This document shows, piece by piece, positions 53,438-60,861 of a stretch of 64,000 nucleotides of DNA; positions within the stretch are counted from its first letter, which is position 1; each line of letters opens with the position of its first letter. Where the stretch lies: contig JACKCM010000001.1 of the NCBI GenBank assembly GCA_020634035.1, positions 558,001 through 622,000 on the forward strand, read 5' to 3'. Origin of the DNA: Candidatus Obscuribacterales bacterium. Lineage in GTDB: Bacteria; Cyanobacteriota; Vampirovibrionia; Obscuribacterales; Obscuribacteraceae. Under the pieces are notes generated by a model. The model did no database searches, was not told the DNA's origin, and saw nothing but the letters and a program-made list of their open reading frames with translations. A program made the position numbers and the translations under genes.

Positions 53438-53911
53438 ATGACCACCGCAGGACTTTATACCCTCGTGATTGTTGATATGCAGCCGAGCTTCAAAGCAAGT
53501 CGTGCGGTCGTATCTGCTGTCGAGGACGAGGTGCGTCGCGCTGTTTCTGCAAAAGCTTCTGTTGTGGTTCTTCAGTATCGCAATCGCGGTAGGACCCACC
53601 GACAGATTATGGATCTTCTCGAGGAGACCGGAGTTCGATATTCGGTCGCCTGGAAGGATAGGGACGACGGCTCTGATCATGTTGAGCGCATCTGTCTCGA
53701 TAAGGGTTACGAGAGGTCGGTTTTTCGTCTTTGCGGTGTCAATACTCATGCCTGCGTGAAGCGTACAGCGGTCGGTCTGACCAGACGCTACGCCCGGGTT
53801 CGAATCGAGATAGCCACTGCCGCTTGCAACGGACCGTCTTCCAACAACTGGAAACGCTTTCCGCGTCATCGCAATATCCATCTCGATTTCGATTTGGAAA
53901 AAGCCGCTTGA
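53438..53911 (+). CDS. Isochorismatase-like cysteine hydrolase
   Basis: 157 residues. The family Asp lies in VIVDMQPSF (near 13) and the nucleophilic Cys in GVNTHACVKRTA (near 105). The core looks short, and the Lys of the usual catalytic triad cannot be identified confidently. The strong GAGGAGG site supports the start. It is followed by the MaoC gene 31 bases later, so the two are probably co-transcribed. The substrate is unknown. Confidence 0.78.
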   Translation: MTTAGLYTLVIVDMQPSFKASRAVVSAVEDEVRRAVSAKASVVVLQYRNRGRTHRQIMDLLEETGVRYSVAWKDRDDGSDHVERICLDKGYERSVFRLCGVNTHACVKRTAVGLTRRYARVRIEIATAACNGPSSNNWKRFPRHRNIHLDFDLEKAA

Positions 53912-53942
53912 ACTTCACTTTCAATGGCAGAGGACCATAACT

Positions 53943-54356
53943 ATGAGTGAAAAAACAGTCAAAATGGAAGTCGGTGCCACGGCGGAATATTCGCGCACTG
54001 TCACCGAGGACGATATCATCGCTTTTGCCGAAATTTCCGGCGACGACAATCCGGTTCATCTCGATGAAGAGTACGCCGCCGGCACGGTGTTCAAGGGACG
54101 AATCGCCCATGGCATTCTCTCTCTGTCTTTCATCTCTACGGTTCTCGGGACGAAGCTTCCCGGTCCGGGTTGCATTTATCTCGAGCAGAATTCTAAGTTC
54201 AAGAAGCCGGTCTATCCCGGTGACACGGTGACAGCAAAGGTGGAAGTGCTGGAGTATGATCCCAAGACAGGAAAAGCCAGCCTTGCCACCACCTGTCACA
54301 ACCAGGATGGGGCGCTCTTGATCGAGGGATCCGCCCGGATTCTTTTCCGCCAGTAA
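53943..54356 (+). CDS. MaoC-like (R)-specific enoyl-CoA hydratase
   Basis: 137-residue hot-dog-fold hydratase, similar to PhaJ. The catalytic Asp/His motif GDDNPVHLDEEYA (near 34-46) and AHGILSLSFIS are conserved. It would hydrate trans-2-enoyl-CoA to the (R)-3-hydroxy form, linking beta-oxidation to polyhydroxyalkanoate or fatty-acid synthesis. It is in an operon with the hydrolase. A strong terminator follows. Confidence 0.9.
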   Translation: MSEKTVKMEVGATAEYSRTVTEDDIIAFAEISGDDNPVHLDEEYAAGTVFKGRIAHGILSLSFISTVLGTKLPGPGCIYLEQNSKFKKPVYPGDTVTAKVEVLEYDPKTGKASLATTCHNQDGALLIEGSARILFRQ

Positions 54357-54388
54357 GACGCGAGTAAGATAAGACTGGCTTTCGAGGG

Positions 54389-54422
54389 CGAGATCGGTAA
54401 ATCCGATCTCGTTCTCTTTTTG
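54389..54422 (+). terminator. Terminator of the MaoC gene
   Basis: CGAGATCGG (54389-54397) with CCGATCTCG (54403-54411), followed by TTCTCTTTTTG. Confidence 0.85.
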
Positions 54423-54462
54423 TTTGTTATACTATAAGCCAAAGTAGAATCTGTTCGAAATT

Positions 54463-54491
54463 AGAAGACCCGGGAATTACCAGGGTCTTCT
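54463..54491 (-). terminator. Hairpin after the 54526-54711 gene
   Basis: AGAAGACCC with GGGTCTTCT (9 bp) around an 11-base loop. On the minus strand AATTTCG follows, a weak T tract. Confidence 0.5.
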
Positions 54492-54525
54492 AGAAAGCGC
54501 AATATTAATCGAGTTCGAGGGAGAG

Positions 54526-54711
54526 TCAGCTACGTCGAACTTTGACGTGCTCTGCTCCGGTTACAGCAGCCCAGGCGCCTTTGTGAATGGCCAGGGCAAC
54601 TTCGGGAGAAAGTTCGGTGCCGTTTTCTTTTGCTCTGGCGACCGCATCTTCCACCGCTTTCTGAGCGCGTGCATCAGCCTCTCGAACCACGGCTTCTGTG
54701 ACTTCGATCAT
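54526..54711 (-). CDS. Small Ala/Glu-rich protein, 61 aa
   Basis: Helical, charged 61-residue protein (VREADARAQKAVEDAVARAK). GAGGCAAAGACC precedes the start. It begins 19 bases after the stop of the methyltransferase gene, so it shares that transcript. The C-terminus ends VKVRRS. No family is recognised. Confidence 0.62.
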   Translation of the reverse strand: MIEVTEAVVREADARAQKAVEDAVARAKENGTELSPEVALAIHKGAWAAVTGAEHVKVRRS

Positions 54712-54730
54712 GGTCTTTGCCTCTTCTGCG

Positions 54731-55507
54731 TCAGGCTTTCACCGCGCGCAGAATGATTTTGTTGTCGGTATAGCTTACCGGCAGGTCGCCTTCGAATTTG
54801 ATTTCGAATTCGAGCCGGGCAGCTTCGTCGGCGGAGCGGAAAGCATCGAGTACCAGGGGCTGTTGGTCGGCAGCCAGGCTGGCTTTGTCCATCCAGTCCT
54901 GGATCTCGTGGGTCTTCCGATAGTTCCGCGTCTTCTTGATTTTGAATCCTACTGAGCGCAGCATCTCGCGCCATTCAGATTCGTTGTAGGCCCTGACATG
55001 AGTCGGATCGCGCAGTTTCTCGACCTCGTTGATGAAACGATCGAGAGCTACATCTTCCGGAGAGAGGCTGTCTTCGAGCACGAAGACTCCCCGGGGACGA
55101 AGGACCCTGGCAATTTCGGCCACAGCCTTTTCGATGTCGAGAAAGTGATGGGGGGCGATGCGACAGGTGACGGCATCGAAGCTCTCGTCCTCGAAGGGAG
55201 AAAGGTCTTCGACGTCCATCACTCGAGCTTCCCCGTTTTCGATGCCCTTCTTTTCGAAGAGCTTCAGGGTTTGCTCGATCATCTCCGGAGCAAGGTCGAT
55301 GGCAGTTACTCTTGCCACCGATGGTGCCACCATGGCTGCGGTATGTCCGGCCCCGGTGGCGATGTCCAGGACATGCCAGCGTCGGTTCGGCGTCAGCATG
55401 TTGAAGACGATTTCCAGGTCAGCGCCACTTGCATGGCCTGCGCTCAGGGCATAGTTCTCGGCATTCTTGCCGAATTGCCGGGAGACGTCTTCCTTTGTCG
55501 GTTTCAT
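54731..55507 (-). CDS. SAM-dependent methyltransferase (UbiE/class I type)
   Basis: 258 residues. Motif I VLDIATGAGHTAAM, a following acidic residue in VTAIDLAPEMI, and the FDAVTCRIAPHHF region identify a class I methyltransferase. It resembles the UbiE/MenG-like type but without a specific signature. The ATG at 55507 has AAGG before it; a frame to 55612 adds nonconserved sequence. Substrate unknown. Downstream lies the small Ala/Glu-rich gene. Confidence 0.88.
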   Translation of the reverse strand: MKPTKEDVSRQFGKNAENYALSAGHASGADLEIVFNMLTPNRRWHVLDIATGAGHTAAMVAPSVARVTAIDLAPEMIEQTLKLFEKKGIENGEARVMDVEDLSPFEDESFDAVTCRIAPHHFLDIEKAVAEIARVLRPRGVFVLEDSLSPEDVALDRFINEVEKLRDPTHVRAYNESEWREMLRSVGFKIKKTRNYRKTHEIQDWMDKASLAADQQPLVLDAFRSADEAARLEFEIKFEGDLPVSYTDNKIILRAVKA

Positions 55508-55637
55508 TATTCTTACCTTAGCGGATGCTTTTCTCTGGTGCTTAATTTTAGCAAGGGCAACACCAGATTTTTGATCAGGTACTGCTTCTCTGGCTCCGTC
55601 GAACACAAACACGGGTTGTCAACGGAGGGTTAAAGGT

Positions 55638-55671
55638 GAGAAAGCGCAAGAAAAGGGGCTTGCGCTTTCTC
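55638..55671 (-). terminator. Long hairpin after the BT1 transporter gene
   Basis: Perfect 13-bp stem GAGAAAGCGCAAG with CTTGCGCTTTCTC around an AAAAGGGG loop. On the minus strand ACCTTTAACC follows, so the T tract is weak. Confidence 0.5.
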
Positions 55672-55738
55672 GAAGGGCCGGGCAGAGAGACGGCGAGTGA
55701 GCTCCATCTCTACACCCGGTTTCGCCTGGGGGCGAGAA

Positions 55739-57025
55739 TCAGTCTTTCTTGTCCTCGCCGTCGCCTTGCGATGCCGTCGAGTCTTTCACGCCCCGCAGTA
55801 GCGGCAGGAGCACGAGACAGGACAGGGTCGCCAGGGCAGACACCCAGACCAGAGGGGTGAGGGTGTTGGCGAAAACATTGACGAAGAGCCAGGCGCCGAG
55901 GATGGCGGAAAGTTGGGCTGCGCCGTTTTTCACGGACATCAACACCGAGAAGGTGAAACCTTCCGCTTTCGGTGGGCAGACCTGGGCAGCCAGGGTCAGT
56001 ACCGTCAGGGTCGCGACCATGCCGGTGGCGCCGAAGACGAGCGAGAGCCCGAGAGCAATCGGACCGGCGAGGTCACTGGGCTGCATCAGCGAGAGATAGG
56101 CGATGGTGCCGAGGAAGCCGGTGATGATGCTGAACACCAGCTGGAAGCGCAGGGTCTTGCGGGCGAAGTAGAAGCCATAGACCCAGGCGCCGATCACCGA
56201 GCCGACTGAGCCGACCGCACCGAGAGTTCCGATGAACTTCTGGGTGAAGCCGAGGTTGTCGGTCATGTGGTAATAGAACGGCGTTCCCAGGCTGGGGCTG
56301 AACTCCCAGAAGATGATGAAGAACATCACCGCCCAGAGTGTCGGATGACGAACCGACTGCCACAGACCTTGCACGGTCGAACCGAACTGGGCTCGGTCGA
56401 GCTTGACCTTGTCCTCCTTGAGCAGGAACCACACAGCCACTACAACAGCTGCGGGAGCAACCATGGTAATGACCGCCGCGATTCTGAGGGCGGATTCGGC
56501 GCCGAAAGAGTCGATCAGGAAGCCACCCAGAAGCGAGGTGCCAATCGCTGCGATGTTGAACCACAGCCACTGGGTCGCCTGGATGCGCTCGGTGATCTTG
56601 AATTGCTGACCTTTCTCGACCATGAGGGCATCGATGATCACATCGGATGCCGCGGTACCAATGGCGGTGAGGGTCATGGCCAGCACAATCTGGTTGGCGG
56701 CGGTGAGGCCGGTCAGCCAGAGGAAGGCCATGGCCGCCATGGTGTTCATGACGATCAGCCAGGATTTCCGACGGTATCCCAGAAGCGGGACGAAGTCGGA
56801 AATTAATCCGTACAACGGCTTGATCACCCACGGAATCGTGAGCACCGCCAGATAGTTGGTGGCCGCGTCAGCGCCAAAGCCGAGCACCTCTTTGAAGTAG
56901 AAGGTGAGCGGCTGGCTCATCAGGCCGGAGAACTGGGCGATACCTTGCGAGAAGTAGATGAAGCCGAAGAGAAACATGAGACCTTTCACCTGCGGTGAAA
57001 GTTTTGGAACTTTATCCAGGGACAT
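55739..57025 (-). CDS. BT1/folate-biopterin-type MFS transporter
   Basis: 428 residues with ~12 membrane spans. The signature IPWVIKPLYGLISDF followed by LGYRRKSWL is typical of the BT1 family known from cyanobacteria, plastids and protozoa. That family moves folates or pterins; the actual substrate here is unknown. It lies after the OsmC gene on the same strand, with a GGACCTGGA/TCCAGGTCC hairpin (57168-57189) between them. AAGGG precedes the start. Confidence 0.88.
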   Translation of the reverse strand: MSLDKVPKLSPQVKGLMFLFGFIYFSQGIAQFSGLMSQPLTFYFKEVLGFGADAATNYLAVLTIPWVIKPLYGLISDFVPLLGYRRKSWLIVMNTMAAMAFLWLTGLTAANQIVLAMTLTAIGTAASDVIIDALMVEKGQQFKITERIQATQWLWFNIAAIGTSLLGGFLIDSFGAESALRIAAVITMVAPAAVVVAVWFLLKEDKVKLDRAQFGSTVQGLWQSVRHPTLWAVMFFIIFWEFSPSLGTPFYYHMTDNLGFTQKFIGTLGAVGSVGSVIGAWVYGFYFARKTLRFQLVFSIITGFLGTIAYLSLMQPSDLAGPIALGLSLVFGATGMVATLTVLTLAAQVCPPKAEGFTFSVLMSVKNGAAQLSAILGAWLFVNVFANTLTPLVWVSALATLSCLVLLPLLRGVKDSTASQGDGEDKKD

Positions 57026-57263
57026 TTTCGGAATCCCTTAGCAAGTTGGCATCGCGGCTCGTTATGTTCTATCTATGGCCAGAGGAGCTTGCTGTCGGGA
57101 GCCGACGTATTCTCCTAAGTCTCGATAGCCAACGGGGCGCGATGCGCAGGTGTTACGGTGTGCGGCTGGACCTGGAGAATTCCAGGTCCGGCGACGCCGT
57201 GCTGCGATGAAAGAAAACACCGCACTCGTTACTCTCCTTGAACTAGAGTGGAGGCTGGTGAGC

Positions 57264-57665
57264 CTAGATCTTGGTGATGGAGGCGTTGACGGTCTTGGTG
57301 CCGGTGAAGGCGCGCATGACCGGGCAACGTTCTGCCATTTTCTTGATACCGTCGAGCTCCTTGGCAGTCAGATTGCCCTTCACCTCGATTTCCTCGGTGT
57401 AGGTATCCTGTCCGCCTGAACCATTGCTGGTGAAGGAGACTTTGACGGTCAATTCCTGAATGTCCCACTTCTTCGAAGGGGCCATCATCAGAATTGTTTG
57501 AGCGGCACAGGCGCCAAGAGCGCCCAGCAGAAGCTCTTTGGGGTCCGGACCACCATCGGAGCCGCCCTTACTGGAAGGTTGGTCGGCGATGATGGTATGC
57601 GAACCCGCGGTAATCTCGAGTTGGTACTTGTGCCCGGGTTTGGGCTTAACTTCAACTTTTGCCAT
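57264..57665 (-). CDS. OsmC-family peroxiredoxin
   Basis: 133 residues. Both catalytic Cys are present: LGACAAQTI and AERCPVMRAF. An alpha/beta OsmC/Ohr-type fold is expected, reducing organic peroxides. The ATG at 57665 has a strong AGGAGGCAAC; the frame extends upstream only weakly. It may protect lipids, which fits the fatty-acid oxidation capacity. Downstream of the CoaE-fusion gene, with a 116-base gap. Confidence 0.92.
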   Translation of the reverse strand: MAKVEVKPKPGHKYQLEITAGSHTIIADQPSSKGGSDGGPDPKELLLGALGACAAQTILMMAPSKKWDIQELTVKVSFTSNGSGGQDTYTEEIEVKGNLTAKELDGIKKMAERCPVMRAFTGTKTVNASITKI

Positions 57666-57781
57666 GTTGCCTCCTGCTATTTGCGAAGTCTGGAGTTGTA
57701 CATAGCTGCAGGAAAGAACCCGCACCGGAGAGCCTCTTGTTTGAGGCTCTCCGGTCGGGCAGGGCCATCCGCCTCAGCCTG

Positions 57782-59761
57782 TTACCTGACTTGCAGCGAG
57801 CTGCGCAGGTCGTAGCCGAGAAGGTTGGTGTTCAGGTAGGTGACAGCTTTCGATGCTTCGCTGATCGAGTCGCTGCCGAGCACTACCCGGGTGTTGGCGT
57901 CGTAGCGGGTTATCGACACCGACAGGGGTTCCCCCGAGGCTCCGACCGTGATCGTTGTCTCGAGGACGAGACGCCGCATGCCGTCATAGACTGAGGCACC
58001 CACGATACGGTCGTTCTGGTCGACCATGTAGACCGTCCGGCCGGTAAAGATGTTATCTCTGCCGTCGAAGCGATCCACCTGGATGGTGCGGTTGGGGAAG
58101 TACTCGAAGACCAGTCCGTACTCCAGCCATTTGTTGGCGTCGTAGTACTGGTGGATGACCAGACGCTTGTTGGCGTCCCGGCCAACCAGAAGCAGGCCCT
58201 TGCAGCCGTCGCCGTAGCGCTCATAGTACTTCGCGATCCGGGGACGGACCGCGTTGTGGATAGCGCGGAAGGCGTAACCCGGCTCCTCGGTCAATTCCCG
58301 GAAGACTCCAGGCTGACAGGGAAGCGCGGGTACCACGACGACAGTGTCATCGTGAGCCGGCGGCTCCAGACGGAAGACCGGCGGCTCATCCTGCTTCACG
58401 GGCTTGTCGCAGTTCACCGGACAGACCGGCTGCTGGACCACGACCACGGGATTGGCAGGATTGTTGACGGTGACCTTCGGGCTGTTCATGGCGTAGAGGA
58501 ACGCCAGGAGAGCGAAGAAGGCGATCAAGACAGCTGCTGCCGCCACGATCAGGGTGGTCCTGTCGAAACCCTTCTTGCCTTCTTCCACATCCGGCTTGGG
58601 ACGCGGATTCGGGTTCGGGTTCGGATTCGGACCGGGCTGAGGTTCCGGCTTCTTGCAGGCGCAACCGCAGTCGCTGGCGCAGGCACAGCCCACACGGCAG
58701 TTCTCCCCACACCCGCAGGCGCAGGGTTCTCCGCCGCCGACCTGAGCATTGCGCACAGCCATGCTCACGGTCACTTCCAGCTCGCGCTCCTGGTCGTGCT
58801 CGCCGTCGGAGCAGTCACCTTCGCAGCTCGAGACATTCATGCGCGTGGTCGCCCGAGCAGACTTGTGCCCGGTGGTGGCGACCTTGCCCATTTTGCCGAG
58901 AACCGCTTCGGTGCTCATTTCGGCGAACTGACGCAGACGCTTCTGGTAGTGAGCTTCGGCGCTGTCCTCTTCGCTGTCGCCCTCGCTGTCAGCGTCGCCT
59001 TCGGCCGGAGTCTCCGTGTCGCCTTCACCGTCCACAACGGGGTCGGTGTCCGCTTCGGGCTCTGCCTCGGGCTCGGCTTCTGCTTCTGCTTCAGGCTCCG
59101 CATCGGCTTCCACCGGCGCGGTGAGAGCGGCGAGGAGTTCGAGCACCTTCGCTTCCAGCTCTTCGGGAGTGCCGGAGTTGTCGATGACCACGTCGGACTG
59201 CGCCGCCTTCTCTTCCTGAGTGGCGTGTTTGGCCATCAGGTCGCGAGCTTCTTGCTCGCTGACATCGTCACGGCTCATCAGACGCGGGATAAGGACAGCC
59301 TCATCCGCGACGACGCACCAGACGACATCGAACTGAGCCTTTCTGCCCTTTTCGTGAAGCAGCGGCAGCTCGACAGCCACCACGGGCTTGCCGGCATGTT
59401 CCGCCATGCGCTTCTCGATCAGGTTGAAGATGGGCTCGTGAATCAAAGCTTCGAGATCGCAGAGCGCCTGTTCGTCGCTGAAGACGATGGCGCCCAGCTT
59501 CTCGCGGTTGATCGGTCCACCTTCGACGTCCACGAGGTCGGCGCCGAAACGCTCGAGCACCGCATAGTAGACTTCGTTGGGACCGTTCAAAAACTCGTGA
59601 CCGATTCCGTCCGCGTCGATGACGGGGACATCTTTCGATCGAAGAATGTTGCCGACCTGGGATTTGCCTGCCCCACGGGTGCCGGTGATGCCGATGAAAA
59701 TGGTCTTCACCGTTCCCGCGTCAGGCTGATTCCCGGCCGCTTCAGAGAGATTTGCAGCCAT
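57782..59761 (-). CDS. Dephospho-CoA-kinase-like domain fused to Cys-rich, membrane and extracytoplasmic domains
   Basis: 659 residues. About 18-215 is a CoaE-type kinase: P-loop GITGTRGAGKSQV, VIDADGIGHEFL, LIHEPI in place of IVHP, ELPLLHEKG and DVVIDNSG. An acidic repeat linker follows (EAEAEAEPEAEPEAD type), then a region with many Cys (CACGCGENCRVGCACASDC, near 350), a Pro/Asn repeat (PGPNPNPNPNP), a single span (AAAAVLIAFFALLAFLYAM, near 412) and a C-terminal domain of ~220 residues predicted to lie outside. A strong GAAGGAGCCC site precedes the ATG. A normal coaE exists elsewhere in the window. Confidence 0.88.
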   Translation of the reverse strand: MAANLSEAAGNQPDAGTVKTIFIGITGTRGAGKSQVGNILRSKDVPVIDADGIGHEFLNGPNEVYYAVLERFGADLVDVEGGPINREKLGAIVFSDEQALCDLEALIHEPIFNLIEKRMAEHAGKPVVAVELPLLHEKGRKAQFDVVWCVVADEAVLIPRLMSRDDVSEQEARDLMAKHATQEEKAAQSDVVIDNSGTPEELEAKVLELLAALTAPVEADAEPEAEAEAEPEAEPEADTDPVVDGEGDTETPAEGDADSEGDSEEDSAEAHYQKRLRQFAEMSTEAVLGKMGKVATTGHKSARATTRMNVSSCEGDCSDGEHDQERELEVTVSMAVRNAQVGGGEPCACGCGENCRVGCACASDCGCACKKPEPQPGPNPNPNPNPRPKPDVEEGKKGFDRTTLIVAAAAVLIAFFALLAFLYAMNSPKVTVNNPANPVVVVQQPVCPVNCDKPVKQDEPPVFRLEPPAHDDTVVVVPALPCQPGVFRELTEEPGYAFRAIHNAVRPRIAKYYERYGDGCKGLLLVGRDANKRLVIHQYYDANKWLEYGLVFEYFPNRTIQVDRFDGRDNIFTGRTVYMVDQNDRIVGASVYDGMRRLVLETTITVGASGEPLSVSITRYDANTRVVLGSDSISEASKAVTYLNTNLLGYDLRSSLQVR

Positions 59762-60169
59762 TGCTGGGCTCCTTCTAAAGTTGGTTAAGAAGCTAAGAAA
59801 ACGCCGGCTCGAAGCTTTCGAGTCGGCAGGGGTACTTTCATCCGCGTCTCTCGTAAGAGATGCTGTCTTGGTGCTGTGATGCGGGTGAAAGGGTCTTAGG
59901 CGATAAGCGTGGTTTTGGTTGTCAGGAAGTTAAAAGGGTACTTTCACAGTAGAAACTCTGAGATACCAATGTCAACTTAAGCGTTGAAAAGTTTCGGAGA
60001 TCAGAACCAGTTAGCTTTTTGAAAAATCAGAATTTAAATCAGGAGAGTATTAAATTGGTTGTCGCGACAGTACTAACTACTAATAAAACATAGCTTCTAT
60101 CATGACTTTTTAACTTATAGCGTAGTTTGCACAGGTGTCTTAGCTTCGCCTGTTTCTCGTTTCAGCTAA
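59762..60169 (-). promoter_or_regulatory. Structured leader region of the CoaE-fusion gene
   Basis: No gene. Minus-strand reading: a terminator-like hairpin close to the start (listed separately), two direct copies of GGGTACTTTCA (plus strand 59830-59840 and 59936-59946) and an 11-bp stem CTTTCATCCGC/GCGGGTGAAAG (59835-59845 with 59881-59891, one G-U pair) with an inner TCTC/GAGA. The rest (about 59960-60169) is AT-rich without recognised elements. Confidence 0.5.
59795..59827 (-). promoter_or_regulatory. Possible attenuator hairpin in the CoaE-fusion leader
   Basis: GCCGGCTCGAA (59803-59813) pairs with TTCGAGTCGGC (59817-59827), with one G-U and a three-base loop. On the minus strand it is followed by GTTTTCTT, 42 bases before the start codon. 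This has the form of a terminator inside a 5' leader. Confidence 0.5.
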
Positions 60170-60280
60170 TTAGTATTGATACGCGAAGTCTATCCAGCGG
60201 CACAGAAAGAAGATGATCAATATTGCTCCCAGCACAATCCAGAACCATTGGATGAATGTCAGTTGTTCAGGGTCTAGCAT
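60170..60280 (-). CDS. Single-span membrane microprotein, 36 aa
   Basis: MLDPEQLTFIQWFWIVLG, then a hydrophobic continuation AILIIFFLCRW and the end IDFAYQY. One transmembrane helix rich in Trp and Phe. The ATG at 60280 has GGAAGAGAAACATC. A longer in-frame extension would overlap the opposite-strand gene at 60437 and is not protein-like. Function unknown. Divergent from the beta-rich protein gene. Confidence 0.6.
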   Translation of the reverse strand: MLDPEQLTFIQWFWIVLGAILIIFFLCRWIDFAYQY

Positions 60281-60436
60281 GATGTTTCTCTTCCGGGCTT
60301 GTTTATTAACGTCGAATTTGCGGCGGCAAATAACCTGCTCTGTTACTAGTATAATGTGGCGGTTTCCTAGCGTGTAAGCGATCAGCAAATAAAGGCGATC
60401 ACAAAACGCTGCCAAGATAGAGAACGGGAGATAGGC

Positions 60437-60853
60437 ATGAGCGATACACCTCGATTGATAGGTATCATCCTTTGCGAAAGAGTACTTCAAGATGTGCTCC
60501 GTGTGGATGCGGTATCTTGTATCAACATCTACAACGGCATCACGGCACAGTCTTTTCCGGCGGTAGTTCCGCTGGTATTTGCTTTCGCCCAGGTATCCGG
60601 CTCCCAGACAGGTTTTGAATATCAATTCAAGATAGCCGACGGCGGCGGCAACGTGGTGGCCATTTCGCCTCCTGCCAATGTAGAGCCGCTTCGCAATCAG
60701 TTTGTGACCCACAAAATAATCAGTGCTTTCAGTGGATTGACTTTCAATAGTGAAGGCACCTACGAAATCATTCTGGAGATCGCAGGCAAGCCTATCGGAT
60801 CACTGCCTTTCCAGGTTGTCTTGCTTCAGCAAGCTCCCGCCCCTGTGAACTGA
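60437..60853 (+). CDS. Beta-rich cytoplasmic protein, possibly DUF6941-like
   Basis: 138 residues, mostly beta-predicted. The pattern IGIILCERVLQD, INIYNGITAQSFPAVVP and GTYEIILEIAGKPIGSLPF resembles a small family of proteins of unknown function (DUF6941-type), but this is from memory and unverified. A strong GGGAGATAGGC site precedes the ATG. Convergent with the retropepsin gene across 8 bases. Confidence 0.7.
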   Translation: MSDTPRLIGIILCERVLQDVLRVDAVSCINIYNGITAQSFPAVVPLVFAFAQVSGSQTGFEYQFKIADGGGNVVAISPPANVEPLRNQFVTHKIISAFSGLTFNSEGTYEIILEIAGKPIGSLPFQVVLLQQAPAPVN

Positions 60854-60861
60854 TAACCGAT

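Noticed and set aside
58151..59788. 545-codon plus-strand frame antisense to the CoaE fusion
   Set aside because: Arg/Val/Leu/Phe-rich shadow; the minus strand has the motifs and the ribosome binding site.
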